A DNA stretch of 64,000 bases from CAJXMH01 sp040220135. GTDB lineage: Bacteria > Bacteroidota > Bacteroidia > Flavobacteriales_E > Vicingaceae. Position numbers and translations under genes: made by a program. Under the pieces are notes generated by a model. That model was given only the letters and a program-made list of their open reading frames with translations, was not told the DNA's origin and did no database searches. This document shows, one piece after another, positions 8,203-16,477 of this stretch; positions within the stretch are counted from its first letter, which is position 1, and every line of letters begins with the position of its first letter. The stretch spans positions 1-64,000 of the forward strand of contig JAVJTT010000020.1 in assembly GCA_040220135.1 (NCBI GenBank), in the 5' to 3' direction.

Positions 8203-8739
8203 TTATCTTTTGATATTCAGTTGTTCTAATTTCTTTTGCAATAAAGAGCGTGCTCTTGAATATTGCGATTTTGAGGTATTTTCAGAAACTCCCAGTTCAT
8301 TGGCAATTTCTTTGTGCGTATAGCCTTCTATGGCGTACATGTTAAAAACCGTTCGATAACCGGTGGGCAAGCTTTGTACCAACTTTAACAAATCATCTGC
8401 TTGCAATGAAGCAATAATTTCTTGTTCGTCTTTTAACTTGTACTCTACTTCATCTACATCAACATTAAAGCGCTCTTTTTTGCGCTTTCGCAAATGATCC
8501 AATGCCGTATTAACCATGATCTTTCTGATCCAACCTTCTAAAGAACCTTTACCGGTAAACGAACCGATTTTTTTAAACACCTTGATGAAGCCATCTTGCA
8601 CCATATCTTGTGCCTCCTCATAGCGATCTGCATAACGCATGCAAACCCCAGTCATCAGCCCTGAATAACGATCAAAAAGTTGCTTTTGAGCATGCTCTTT
8701 GTGCGCCTTACAACCTTCCAACATTTCTTCATCGCTCAT
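8203..8739 (-). CDS. ECF-type RNA polymerase sigma factor
   Basis: 178 residues from the ATG at 8739; a TTG start at 8763 would add eight residues and cannot be excluded, but MSDEEMLEGC is the common beginning of this family. Region 2 is clear (ALFDRYSGLM-type start as LFDRYSGLM, then YEEAQDMVQDGFIKVFKKI and the -10-binding WIRKIMVNTALDHLRK). Region 4 has the helix-turn-helix YTHKEIANELGVSENTSKS with the RARSLLQKKL end. It is followed after 4 bases by the membrane anti-sigma-like gene, so the two form an operon and regulatory pair. Its target promoters are unknown. A perfect inverted repeat lies upstream. Confidence 0.95.
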   Translation of the reverse strand: MSDEEMLEGCKAHKEHAQKQLFDRYSGLMTGVCMRYADRYEEAQDMVQDGFIKVFKKIGSFTGKGSLEGWIRKIMVNTALDHLRKRKKERFNVDVDEVEYKLKDEQEIIASLQADDLLKLVQSLPTGYRTVFNMYAIEGYTHKEIANELGVSENTSKSQYSRARSLLQKKLEQLNIKR

Positions 8740-8798
8740 TGATTGTCTGTCAGACTTCGTCAAGATTCTAAGTTTAGATGCTTATTTATTCAATTAGG

Positions 8799-8818
8799 TT
8801 GCATGCCTTTACATGCAA
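8799..8818 (-). promoter_or_regulatory. perfect inverted repeat upstream of the sigma-factor gene
   Basis: TTGCATG (8799-8805) and CATGCAA (8812-8818) are perfect complements around a 6-base spacer, 60 bases upstream of the chosen sigma start. It could be an operator or a 5' leader hairpin. There is no T-run on either side, so it is not an intrinsic terminator. Confidence 0.4.
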
Positions 8819-8819
8819 A

Positions 8820-9068
8820 TCTCAAATTTAACACCCCTTAAACAATTGTTGGTTTTATGTTAGATAAAAAAGGCAAGAGCTCTGATTAATAAGAAAATGG
8901 TCATAGATTACAAAAACCTTTTCCCTGATTAGCAATTAGTGATTAACAGATTATAAATTGGTCATTAACTGAATTACAATTAGCAGATTAGTAATTAAAA
9001 GATTAGTAGCTAAAACCAATTCCTTTTTGATTTTAAATATTCTAAACTTCTAACCTTAAGTATTTAAC
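8820..9068. repeat. AT-rich intergenic stretch with GATTAG/AATTAG-like words
   Basis: No gene is visible. From about 8880 to 9020 the words GATTA, AATTAG and GATTAGTA recur at irregular short intervals. The right edge, 9031-9060, matches 21212-21240 at about 26 of 30 positions, and both copies end a few bases before the stop codon of a minus-strand gene. This makes it one of a family of degenerate intergenic repeats. Confidence 0.5.
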
Positions 9069-10166
9069 TCAAGCTTTTTTCAAGGTAAAAGAAAAGGTAG
9101 AGCCTTCCCCTTCTGTGCTACGCACATTTATAGTTTGATCGTGCGACTCTATGATGTGCTTTACAATAGCAAGCCCTAAACCGGATCCGCCTTCGGCTCT
9201 AGAGCGACCTTTGTCAATGCGATAAAAGCGTTCAAATAAACGGGGCAAATGCTCTTCAGCAATACCTCGTCCATTATCCGAAACTTCTATGAGAATGTTT
9301 TCATCCATATCGTAGAATTTTATATTGGTGCGCCCTTCTTCTTTTCCGTAGTTTATCGAGTTCACTATTAAGTTAGTCAGAACCTGAGAAATGCGTACCG
9401 GATCACCGTTAACCTTGGTGGCTTTAGGGGTGGTTAGCTGAAGTTTTATTTTGCGCGAATCAGCTCGATGTTCTAAGGATTCAATTACTTCTTTTGTTAA
9501 TTCACTTAGGTCAAAATCTTTTCTGTTTAACTGCATGCGGTTTGATTCGAGTTTGGATATTTCATCCAGGTCATCTACCATCTCGATCATGCGATTAATA
9601 CTTTTCTCGGCTTTTAATAAGAATTCGCGGTTTATCTTTTTATCTTCTAAGCCACCTTCTAATAGGGTTAGAATGTAGCCTTGAATACTAAAAATAGGCG
9701 TTTTAAGTTCGTGTGAAACATTGCCAAGGAAGTCTCTTCTAAATTTCTCTTGATCAGTTAAACGCTCAATTTCTCTGCGATTGTGTTTGTCCCATTCGAT
9801 TACTTCTTCGCGAATTTTTCCAAAAATATCCTCATTCATGTCTAGGTTTTGGGTTTCCTTTTTGAGCCCTACCTTTCGGTTGTGGATGGTTTTGTAGATC
9901 AAGCGAAATTTTCGATCAATAAATTGCCTGATTCCCCACATGAAAACAATGTAGGTAATCAGTAAAGTGGAAAGCAGTAACGTCGCTGTAAATAAAAAAT
10001 TGAATGGTTCGTAGAAGAGCCAAAAGAGTGTGCCCAAGCTGGCTACAACCACAGCAATGGCTAGAGCTAAACGAATAGCGAGTTCTTGAGGGCTTAAATT
10101 GCGCACCCTTAAAGCTAAGGGTTTTCTTTGATAAATAGCAGGCTTAGGCCTCAAACTTATATCCAA
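9069..10166 (-). CDS. sensor histidine kinase, PhoR-like
   Basis: 365 residues. The N-terminal part has two membrane helices (about residues 30-52 and 55-80), and no large periplasmic sensor lies between them. The dimerisation/phosphoacceptor H-box is NVSHELKTP with His152. The ATPase part has the N-box (NLIVNSINYG), G1 (DNGRGI), F-box (LFERFYRID) and G2 (GSGLGLAIVKHI). The start is a TTG at 10166 inside the response-regulator gene (23-base overlap); no ATG is available before the first helix, so the exact start is uncertain. The kinase phosphorylates the adjacent PhoB-like regulator. Pairing and the nearby 11-bp repeats favour a phosphate-starvation role, by inference. Confidence 0.93.
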   Translation of the reverse strand: MDISLRPKPAIYQRKPLALRVRNLSPQELAIRLALAIAVVVASLGTLFWLFYEPFNFLFTATLLLSTLLITYIVFMWGIRQFIDRKFRLIYKTIHNRKVGLKKETQNLDMNEDIFGKIREEVIEWDKHNRREIERLTDQEKFRRDFLGNVSHELKTPIFSIQGYILTLLEGGLEDKKINREFLLKAEKSINRMIEMVDDLDEISKLESNRMQLNRKDFDLSELTKEVIESLEHRADSRKIKLQLTTPKATKVNGDPVRISQVLTNLIVNSINYGKEEGRTNIKFYDMDENILIEVSDNGRGIAEEHLPRLFERFYRIDKGRSRAEGGSGLGLAIVKHIIESHDQTINVRSTEGEGSTFSFTLKKA

Positions 10167-10821
10167 CCCCTTTTACGGTTTTTATAAATTCATCTCCTAG
10201 CTTTTCACGAAGCTTTCTGATGTGAACATCAATGGTTCGGTCACCTACTACTACTTCTCCACCCCAAATGGAGTTCATAATAACCTCTCTAGTATAAACT
10301 CTGCCTGGTTTACCCATCAATAAAGAAAGCAATTCAAACTCTTTTTTAGGAAGGTTAATTTCTTTTCCATCTTTTTTGATCAAATAGCGCTCACGGTCAA
10401 TGGAAATTCCACCTACTTCAATGTCTTTTTCTACGGAGGCAGTTGAGCCTTTGCGACGTAAAATGGCTTTTACCTTGCTAACCAAAACTCTAGGCTTAAC
10501 CGGCTTGGTTATGTAATCGTCAGCCCCGGCATCAAAACCGGCAATTTGTGAATAGTCTTCTCCACGAGCCGTTAAAAAAGCAATTAAAGTGTCTTTTAAG
10601 GATGGGATGTTTCGCATTTGGTAGCAGGTCTCCATGCCATCCATTTCCGGCATCATTACATCTAAAATAATGAGGTCGGGGTTTTCTTTCTTGGCTACTT
10701 TAATGGCTTCTTTTCCATTGTCGGCGGTGGAAACATCATAGCCTTCTTTTTTTAGGTTGTAGCCAACAATCTCCAAAATGTCGGGCTCATCATCAACTAA
10801 AAGTATTTTTTCTTTTTTCAT
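10144..10821 (-). CDS. OmpR/PhoB-family response regulator
   Basis: 225 residues: receiver domain with acidic pocket (VDDEPD), phosphoacceptor D54 in LIILDVMMPEMDG, the Thr in FLTARG and the Lys in YITKPVKP; then the winged-helix DNA-binding domain (about 130-225) with LPKKEFELLSLL and DRTIDVHIRKLREKLG. It heads the operon with the kinase, overlapping it by 23 bases. Its own promoter region (10847-10903) has three TTAA words at exact 11-bp spacing followed 21 bases later by a -7-like TAAATTCG, which suits autoregulation by a PhoB-type protein binding direct repeats. PhoB is the best guess; other OmpR-type regulators remain possible. Confidence 0.95.
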   Translation of the reverse strand: MKKEKILLVDDEPDILEIVGYNLKKEGYDVSTADNGKEAIKVAKKENPDLIILDVMMPEMDGMETCYQMRNIPSLKDTLIAFLTARGEDYSQIAGFDAGADDYITKPVKPRVLVSKVKAILRRKGSTASVEKDIEVGGISIDRERYLIKKDGKEINLPKKEFELLSLLMGKPGRVYTREVIMNSIWGGEVVVGDRTIDVHIRKLREKLGDEFIKTVKGVGYKFEA

Positions 10822-10867
10822 GCTTGATTATGGTCGTATAATTCTGCGAATTTAGAGAGAAGCCAAT

Positions 10868-10903
10868 TTAAGCATGTTAAGTCTAGTTTAAGTAAAACTT
10901 AAC
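10868..10903 (-). promoter_or_regulatory. Pho-box-like phased TTAA repeats upstream of the response regulator
   Basis: TTAA words lie at 10877, 10888 and 10899 (11-bp steps), with a further one at 10868. Read on the minus strand the units are TTAAG, TTAAA and TTAAC. The -7-like TAAATTCG (minus, 10854-10847) begins 21 bases after the last unit. Direct repeats at 11 bp are the form of Pho boxes bound by PhoB/PhoP-type regulators. Confidence 0.5.
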
Positions 10904-10983
10904 AAAAAGTCAGAGGCTTTTCAGGCAAGGAAGTAGCAGTGTTGAGCAAGGTAAACACCTTATTATAATGGAGTTTGAGCTAC

Positions 10984-11010
10984 TTAACATTTCCTTAAAG
11001 CAGCCATAAG
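10984..11010 (+). promoter_or_regulatory. Pho-box-like phased repeats upstream of the lipoprotein gene
   Basis: TTAAC (10984), TTAAA (10995) and ATAAG (11006) stand at exact 11-bp steps. A -7-like CACATTTG at 11054-11061 follows 43 bases later, which is a whole number of 11-bp turns (22) more than in the regulator's own promoter. The gene starts at 11111. Confidence 0.5.
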
Positions 11011-11110
11011 TTTTTAATAACTCCAAAAAAAGACAGGGCTAATAATGCTGTGCCACATTTGCGGCAGTAAAACAACAACTAACTGAAACTAATTTTAATT
11101 TAAAACAATC

Positions 11111-12484
11111 ATGAAAAATTTCAGATTTACAACAAAACTATTAATGGGTGCGGCCGTAGCATTTGCGCTTTCTGCACCATTAGCGTCATGCAGCGACGAC
11201 GATGACGATGACGACGTAGAGCCAACGCCTACGACTAACAACAACCCAAGCGGTCCTACCGCGCAAGAAGATGCATTTGCTGCACACTTTGATGCGAACT
11301 CGAATGTTGCTTTAGATTTAGGGACTTTAGATGCTACAAATTTGATCCCATCAACTGCCCCTGCAGCTGGCACAATGCCTCCAGCAGGATTCTTTGATCA
11401 GGTTAACTACAAAGGAGCTTTTGGTTCTACAGATTGGACAGCCGGCTGGACATATTTGTCAGGTAACACAACCTTTGATAATAACAAACCAACCAAAACA
11501 GTTACCGACGCCACCTTAAATGGAAGTGCAACCTTCTCAAAGGACACTATTTATATTTTAGATGGATTTGTTTTTGTAGATAGTTTGACCACTTTAACTA
11601 TTGATGCAGGAACAGTGATAAAAGGAAAGTCAGGACAAGGTGCAAGTGCTTCGGCTTTAATAGTTGCCAGAGGAGGAACACTAAATGCAAACGGTACTGC
11701 AAACGATCCAATTATTATGACTTACGAAGGTGATAATGGTTCAGGACAAGCAGCTAACGTAAGAGGCCAATGGGGTGGACTAATTGTTTTAGGGAGCGCA
11801 AGCTTAAACTCAAATCCCGGTCAAACTCAAGTAGAAGGTATTCCTTCAACCGAGCCTAGAGGGTTTTATGGAGGATCAAATGATGCCGATAACTCAGGAA
11901 CCATTACCTACGTTTCTATCCGACATGGAGGTACTGACATTGGTGCCGGTAATGAGATCAACGGACTTACTTTTGCCGGTGTAGGCTCTGGAACCACTGT
12001 AAATTATGTTGAAGTAGCAGCAAATAAAGACGATGGGTTTGAATTTTTTGGTGGAACAGTGAATACCAAGCATTTAGTAGCATCATATTGTGCTGACGAT
12101 TCTTATGACTATGACGAAGGGTTTAGAGGAATGGGACAATACTGGCTTGTTGTTCAAGTAAATGACAGTGATAGAGGTGGAGAGCATGACGGCGGAACCG
12201 ATCCAGAAACAGCTACCCCATATGCAACGCCAGTGATTTACAATGCAACTTACATTGGAAATGGTTCTTCAAGAGCTTTGACCTTTAGAGATAATGCCGG
12301 TGGTGAGTATCATAATTCTATCTTCCACAATTTTGGAAAAGGAATAGACATTGAAGATTTAAGCAGTGGAGAAGACTCCTATTCAAGATTTTCAAATGGA
12401 GATTTAGCGCTTAAAGGAAATGTGTTCTCTCAAATTGGAGCAGGTACAGGTTCTTATGACATCTTTACTGTAACTGTACCATAA
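11111..12484 (+). CDS. surface-exposed lipoprotein with right-handed repeat-like body
   Basis: 457 residues. The lipoprotein signal ends at the lipobox LASC (Cys27), directly followed by SDDDDDDD, which fits the acidic export signal that sends Bacteroidota lipoproteins to the cell surface. The body carries FFGGTVNTKH, GGEHDGGTDPETATP and many short Gly/Asn/Thr strands, like the parallel-beta proteins that sit beside TonB receptors in this phylum. I do not know its ligand. It is followed after a terminator by a TonB receptor, and both have Pho-box-like repeats, so a role in capture of a phosphorus source is a reasonable hypothesis. No T9SS C-terminal domain is visible at its end. Confidence 0.8.
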   Translation: MKNFRFTTKLLMGAAVAFALSAPLASCSDDDDDDDVEPTPTTNNNPSGPTAQEDAFAAHFDANSNVALDLGTLDATNLIPSTAPAAGTMPPAGFFDQVNYKGAFGSTDWTAGWTYLSGNTTFDNNKPTKTVTDATLNGSATFSKDTIYILDGFVFVDSLTTLTIDAGTVIKGKSGQGASASALIVARGGTLNANGTANDPIIMTYEGDNGSGQAANVRGQWGGLIVLGSASLNSNPGQTQVEGIPSTEPRGFYGGSNDADNSGTITYVSIRHGGTDIGAGNEINGLTFAGVGSGTTVNYVEVAANKDDGFEFFGGTVNTKHLVASYCADDSYDYDEGFRGMGQYWLVVQVNDSDRGGEHDGGTDPETATPYATPVIYNATYIGNGSSRALTFRDNAGGEYHNSIFHNFGKGIDIEDLSSGEDSYSRFSNGDLALKGNVFSQIGAGTGSYDIFTVTVP

Positions 12485-12518
12485 TAAAGGCGCACTACAG
12501 AATAAGTGTAAAACAAAG

Positions 12519-12548
12519 AAGCAGAGTCAAAAAATGGCTCTGCTTTTC
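12519..12548 (+). terminator. intrinsic terminator after the lipoprotein gene
   Basis: AAGCAGAGTC (12519-12528) pairs with GGCTCTGCTT (12536-12545) with one G-T wobble around a 7-base A-rich loop, then TTTCTT-type T-rich sequence follows. It separates the lipoprotein from the TonB receptor, so the receptor needs its own promoter. Confidence 0.85.
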
Positions 12549-12551
12549 TTG

Positions 12552-12578
12552 TTAACATTTTCATAACACTAAGTTAAA
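12552..12578 (+). promoter_or_regulatory. Pho-box-like phased repeats upstream of the TonB receptor
   Basis: TTAAC (12552), ATAAC (12563) and TTAAA (12574) stand at exact 11-bp steps. The first two units with their spacer, TTAACATTTTCATAAC, differ at two positions from a matching pair at 16025-16040. A -7-like CACTTTTG (12611-12618) begins 32 bases after the last unit; no TTG -33 box is evident. Confidence 0.5.
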
Positions 12579-12633
12579 CAAGCCCCAAAGTTCAAAACAT
12601 TTTATAATTCCACTTTTGCCAAAATTTTTAAAA

Positions 12634-15459
12634 ATGAGATTATTTCTTTTTTCAGTTTTATGCTTATTGCTGCTATCCGCAAGCGGCCAATCTACCATTA
12701 AAGGTAAGGTGATTAGTGCAGGTACAGCAGAGGAATTAATTGGTGCCACGGTTTTTATTAAAGAAACGAGCAATGGGACAAGTGCAGACTTAGACGGTAA
12801 TTATGCCATTAGAGGAGTTGATGCCGGAACTTATACCGTAATTGCTCAATATATTTCTTTTAAAGCAGACACGAAAAAAGTGACTGTGGGCGCAAGTGAA
12901 ATTGTAACAGTTGACTTTGAGCTTCGCGATGCCTCAATTGAAATGGAAGTGGTTACCATTGAAGCAAAAGCAAACAAGGCTTCTTCTAATTACATGTTAA
13001 GTATGCAGAAGAAATCTGCCAATGTAATGGATGGTATTACAGCTCAACAGATAAAAAAATCGGGCGATAGCGATGCAGCAGGAGCGGTCAAAAGAGTGAC
13101 CGGAGTTTCGGTAGAGGGAGGTAAATATGTTTACATCAGAGGCTTGAGTGATCGCTATGCGAAAACAACCTTGAACGGAGCTGAAATTCCAGGCCTAGAC
13201 CCAAATCGAAATACGGTTCAATTGGATCTTTATCCAACAAGTCTTATTGACAACATAGTAGTGACAAAAACCTTTTCTCCTGATTTGCCGGCAAGTTACA
13301 CCGCCGGTCTTGTCAATATTGTAACTAAAGATTTTCCAGATGAGTTAAATTTCTATTTTTCATCTTCTCTAGGCTATAATACGCAGTCAACCTTTAATTC
13401 TAATTATCTATCGCAAGAAGAAAGTAGCACAGATTGGCTTGGATTTGACAATGGAAAAAGGGATGTACCCGATGTTGTTGCAAATAATCCTGTTTTAAGC
13501 CCTTGTTTCAATTGTGGATCTGATAACCCGAGAAACCAATTGATAACCCAACAAACGCAAGCCTTTTCCAAAGAGTGGCAATCTGATAGAGAGGCTCCTT
13601 CTTTTGATCATAGTATTTCAACTGGGCTAGGAAATCAAAAGGCGATTGGAGATAAATTGTTGGGCTTTAATGTAGGCTTAACTTATTCAAAGAAACATCG
13701 GTATTACGGAGATGGGGTCAATAATCGCTATACCTTGACGGGAAACATAGATCAAGCAACAGCCCTAAACCCTGAAGAGTTATTAAATGATCAACAATCT
13801 ACTGAGTCAGTCTTATTAGGCGGGCTTGCTAATGTTTCCTTAAAAATTAACCCCAATCACAAAGTGGGTTTATCAATAATCCGAAACCAAAGCGGAGAGT
13901 CAACAAGCCGATACCTAATAGGAGAGATTCCCAGAGACGAGGTCGGTCGTTATCTTCAGACAAGAAATATTCGTTACATAGAGCGCTCTATTACTTCTAA
14001 TCAACTCAAAGGGGAACATTACTTTCCATCATTTAAAAAGTTAAAGGTAGATTGGATTGCCTCATACACCTTATCTAATCAAACAACTCCAGATTTTAGC
14101 ATTTTTAATAGTGACTTTACTTTTAATTCTCAAGGGCAACGTCAAAACCAACTTTCTCCAAACTTGTATTTAGAGCCCACTCGCTATTATAGAGACATGG
14201 AGGAAGATAACCTTGACTTAAAAGCAAATTTTGAATTGCCACTTGAGCAGGATAAGGCAAACCCGAATAAGATAAAATTTGGTGCTGCTTACCTTACAAA
14301 GAATAGAGATTACCAAGAAGATTGGTACGTGTTTAATCAAAACGGGGTTGAATATCAAGGAGATGTTGATTCTTATTTTGCAGACTCTAATATGGTGGCA
14401 GGTAAAATAGTAAACAACTTTGTTGAATTTATAAGTGTTACGGATGCAACCGACCTGCAGAATAGTTATACCGGCTCACAAAATGTATTTGGAACTTATG
14501 CAATGGTTGACTATAAAGTGAATGCACTACTCCGTTTAATAGTGGGAGCTAGAATTGAAACCACTGATATCGAAGTTGAAAGTGCGGACAAAACTTTGAA
14601 AAAGGGCTTGCTAGATGAAACAGATTTACTGCCTGCTATTAATGGTACGTATAGCTTGACAGAAAAGTCAAATTTGAGATTTGGTTTATCTAGAACATTA
14701 GCACGTCCCACTTTTAGAGAGCTTGCTCCTTATGCTACTTTTGATTTGACCACCCGTTATGTAAAGGTTGGTAACCCTGAGCTTGAGCGAACATTAGTTG
14801 ACAACATCGACTTAAGGTATGAGGTATTTCCGAATCTAGGAGAAATTTTCGCGGTAAGTTTATTTTATAAGCGTTTTGATAATCCGATAGAAACGGTGAT
14901 CAATCCTTTTGCCGCAAACACTGAGGTAACATGGAGAAACCAAGACTTTGCAAATGTTTACGGCATCGAACTAGAAGGTCGTAAGTCCATGGAAAGAGTA
15001 ACGCCTTCACTCAAAAACTTCTCTATTGGAGCCAATTTTACCTACATTTATTCAGAAACTCAAATAAACAAGAGTGAGTTAAGTCAAATTAGAGCAATTG
15101 ATCCTGAAGCCAAAGAAACAAGACAAATGTTCGGTCAATCTCCTTACATTGTTAATTCATATCTATCTTACAACAATGATTCTCTCGGCTTGGAAGCAAA
15201 TATGTCTTTTAATGTAACCGGACCAAAATTGATTTTAGTAGTAGGTGGTGGTACTCCCGACGTTTATGAGCAACCTAAACCATCATTGAATTTTAATATT
15301 TCAAAAAGTGTAACAGAAAAGTGGAGTGTGAAATTTGCAGCGAATAATATTTTAAATGCTCCCACCATTCGATCTTACGAACTTGACGATGAATCTTATG
15401 ACTTTCAACGTTATACTGATGGGGTTAACTTTTCTTTGGGTTTGTCTTATAAGTTATAA
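12634..15459 (+). CDS. TonB-dependent outer-membrane receptor with CarboxypepD_reg-like N-terminus
   Basis: 941 residues from the ATG at 12634; the TTG at 12616 is rejected because it sits on the -7-like box and spoils the signal peptide (MRLFLFSVLCLLLLSASGQ). After the signal comes a CarboxypepD_reg domain (IKGKVISAGTAEELIGATVFIK), then the plug (GVSVEGGKYVYIRGLSDRY, LNGAEIPG) and a large beta-barrel ending in an aromatic-rich strand (FSLGLSYKL). It belongs to the Oar-like/FecA-type group. It imports an unknown ligand through the outer membrane. The upstream lipoprotein is its likely partner, in the way SusD-like proteins cap SusC, but the lipoprotein is not a SusD homologue. Confidence 0.95.
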   Translation: MRLFLFSVLCLLLLSASGQSTIKGKVISAGTAEELIGATVFIKETSNGTSADLDGNYAIRGVDAGTYTVIAQYISFKADTKKVTVGASEIVTVDFELRDASIEMEVVTIEAKANKASSNYMLSMQKKSANVMDGITAQQIKKSGDSDAAGAVKRVTGVSVEGGKYVYIRGLSDRYAKTTLNGAEIPGLDPNRNTVQLDLYPTSLIDNIVVTKTFSPDLPASYTAGLVNIVTKDFPDELNFYFSSSLGYNTQSTFNSNYLSQEESSTDWLGFDNGKRDVPDVVANNPVLSPCFNCGSDNPRNQLITQQTQAFSKEWQSDREAPSFDHSISTGLGNQKAIGDKLLGFNVGLTYSKKHRYYGDGVNNRYTLTGNIDQATALNPEELLNDQQSTESVLLGGLANVSLKINPNHKVGLSIIRNQSGESTSRYLIGEIPRDEVGRYLQTRNIRYIERSITSNQLKGEHYFPSFKKLKVDWIASYTLSNQTTPDFSIFNSDFTFNSQGQRQNQLSPNLYLEPTRYYRDMEEDNLDLKANFELPLEQDKANPNKIKFGAAYLTKNRDYQEDWYVFNQNGVEYQGDVDSYFADSNMVAGKIVNNFVEFISVTDATDLQNSYTGSQNVFGTYAMVDYKVNALLRLIVGARIETTDIEVESADKTLKKGLLDETDLLPAINGTYSLTEKSNLRFGLSRTLARPTFRELAPYATFDLTTRYVKVGNPELERTLVDNIDLRYEVFPNLGEIFAVSLFYKRFDNPIETVINPFAANTEVTWRNQDFANVYGIELEGRKSMERVTPSLKNFSIGANFTYIYSETQINKSELSQIRAIDPEAKETRQMFGQSPYIVNSYLSYNNDSLGLEANMSFNVTGPKLILVVGGGTPDVYEQPKPSLNFNISKSVTEKWSVKFAANNILNAPTIRSYELDDESYDFQRYTDGVNFSLGLSYKL

Positions 15460-15463
15460 ATAA

Positions 15464-15489
15464 AAAAGACTCGCAATTGCGAGTCTTTT
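15464..15489. terminator. bidirectional terminator between convergent genes
   Basis: AAAAGACTCGC (15464-15474) and GCGAGTCTTTT (15479-15489) are perfect complements around AATT. The A-run and T-run make it usable from both sides, which suits the converging TonB receptor and MORN-like genes. Confidence 0.9.
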
Positions 15490-15514
15490 CAACTAACTAA
15501 AGAATACTAGGATC

Positions 15515-15982
15515 TTAGTACTCCTTCTCTGAAACTAATTCTCCATTTTCATTCCACATTTTCCAGACTCCGGCCTTTTCGCCTTTGTTATAGGTAATGT
15601 CATATCTTTTTTGTCCGTTTTCATCCCATATGATCCAGTTGCCATCTTTCTCTCCATAATGGTAATTGGCTTCGGCTACTTTCTTACCGCTTTCACTCCA
15701 CTTCAACCATTCACCATGCTTATCCCCACTGCGGTAGAAGCCAATTTCTTTTTGAGACCCATCTTCGTAATAGAAAATGGCTTTCCCGTTCAAAACTCCT
15801 TGTTCCAAGCTATAAGTTGCTTTCGTCTTCCCATTTTCAAATTGAGTGGTGTATTGACCTTTAAATAACTCCTTCTCATTATTGTAATATTGTCCATCCT
15901 CTAAGACTAACTTTTCTTGTGCTTGAACAACTGTAGGGGCCATCATTAAGAGGCAAGCCAAGGTATACACAAATCTTCTCAT
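15515..15982 (-). CDS. exported MORN/YwqK-like repeat protein
   Basis: 155 residues with a signal peptide (MRRFVYTLACLLMMAPTVVQA) and about five repeats of a 22-23-residue unit with the core G-x-W/Y-x-x-W/Y-x-E/D-x-G-x-K (for example GEWLKWSESGKK, GNWIIWDENGQKR, GVWKMWNENGEL). This is the MORN variant family annotated as YwqK-like in Bacteroidota. Function unknown; exported, probably periplasmic or surface. Its upstream region has a Pho-box-like pair and a -7 box TACCTTTG on the minus strand (16016-16009). Confidence 0.85.
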   Translation of the reverse strand: MRRFVYTLACLLMMAPTVVQAQEKLVLEDGQYYNNEKELFKGQYTTQFENGKTKATYSLEQGVLNGKAIFYYEDGSQKEIGFYRSGDKHGEWLKWSESGKKVAEANYHYGEKDGNWIIWDENGQKRYDITYNKGEKAGVWKMWNENGELVSEKEY

Positions 15983-16008
15983 AACTTTCTATTTATTTTT
16001 CAATAAGA

Positions 16009-16040
16009 CAAAGGTAATAAAAAATTAACATTAAGATAAC
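16009..16040 (-). promoter_or_regulatory. promoter with Pho-box-like repeats for the MORN-like gene
   Basis: On the plus strand TTAAC (16025) and ATAAC (16036) stand 11 bp apart, with GTAAT at 16014 one step earlier. On the minus strand the -7 box TACCTTTG (16016-16009) fits TAnnTTTG exactly and overlaps the third unit. The pair TTAACATTAAGATAAC resembles the unit pair at 12552-12567 at 14 of 16 positions. Confidence 0.5.
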
Positions 16041-16061
16041 ATTGGAGGTGTGCTGCAAAAA

Positions 16062-16085
16062 AAAAGTCCCGATGAAGGGACTTTT
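16062..16085 (-). terminator. terminator of the small CarboxypepD_reg gene
   Basis: AAAAGTCCC (16062-16070) pairs perfectly with GGGACTTTT (16077-16085) around GATGAA. On the minus strand the stem is followed by a T-run from the plus-strand A-run at 16057-16065, which ends transcription of the gene at 16107-16427. Confidence 0.85.
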
Positions 16086-16106
16086 AAACTGTTTAACTAA
16101 GAAAAT

Positions 16107-16427
16107 CTATTTCGACTTCATTTCTAATTGAAGGAAAGAGGCATTTGGTTCACTCAGGTCAACCGTGGTTTTTTTGTCATTAAAAGAAATATGACTCAGT
16201 TGAAGATCTTGTTCTTTGCGAGGTACGTTTTCAATTACAAAAGCACCGTCAAAATCAGTATATACACTTTGTTTTAGGCTTTTTACATAAACCTTTGCAC
16301 CCACTAATGGATTACCCTGATTGTCTGTCACTGTTCCTTGAATGGCAGTGGTCTTTGTTTTTCCGCCACCGGCAAGCAGTAGGCAAGAAAAACTCATAAA
16401 TAAAATTGAAAAAATTACTTTCTTCAT
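16107..16427 (-). CDS. small exported CarboxypepD_reg-like protein
   Basis: 106 residues with signal sequence MKKVIFSILFMSFSCLLLAGG and one CarboxypepD_reg-like (prealbumin-fold) domain: IQGTVTDNQGNPLVGAKVYV, then YTDFDGAFVIENVP. Such a domain is normally the N-terminus of TonB receptors; here it stands alone, so it is a free module of periplasm or outer membrane. Cys15 within the signal could be a lipidation site (FSC), but the lipobox is imperfect. Function unknown. It shares an intergenic region with the divergent M1 peptidase that holds five phased TTA words. Confidence 0.8.
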   Translation of the reverse strand: MKKVIFSILFMSFSCLLLAGGGKTKTTAIQGTVTDNQGNPLVGAKVYVKSLKQSVYTDFDGAFVIENVPRKEQDLQLSHISFNDKKTTVDLSEPNASFLQLEMKSK

Positions 16428-16477
16428 GGTCTTTTATCTTCTGCAGGCAAATGTATTTCAGACTTTGTAGCTGCAAG

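Noticed and set aside
8828..8842. TTAAC and TTAAA words near the sigma-factor gene
   Set aside because: They are 10 bp apart, not 11, and only two; they serve as a contrast to the phased sites.
11095..11373. Open frame antisense to the lipoprotein gene start
   Set aside because: Reads the complement of the acidic run as a Ser-rich string; no motif or start context.
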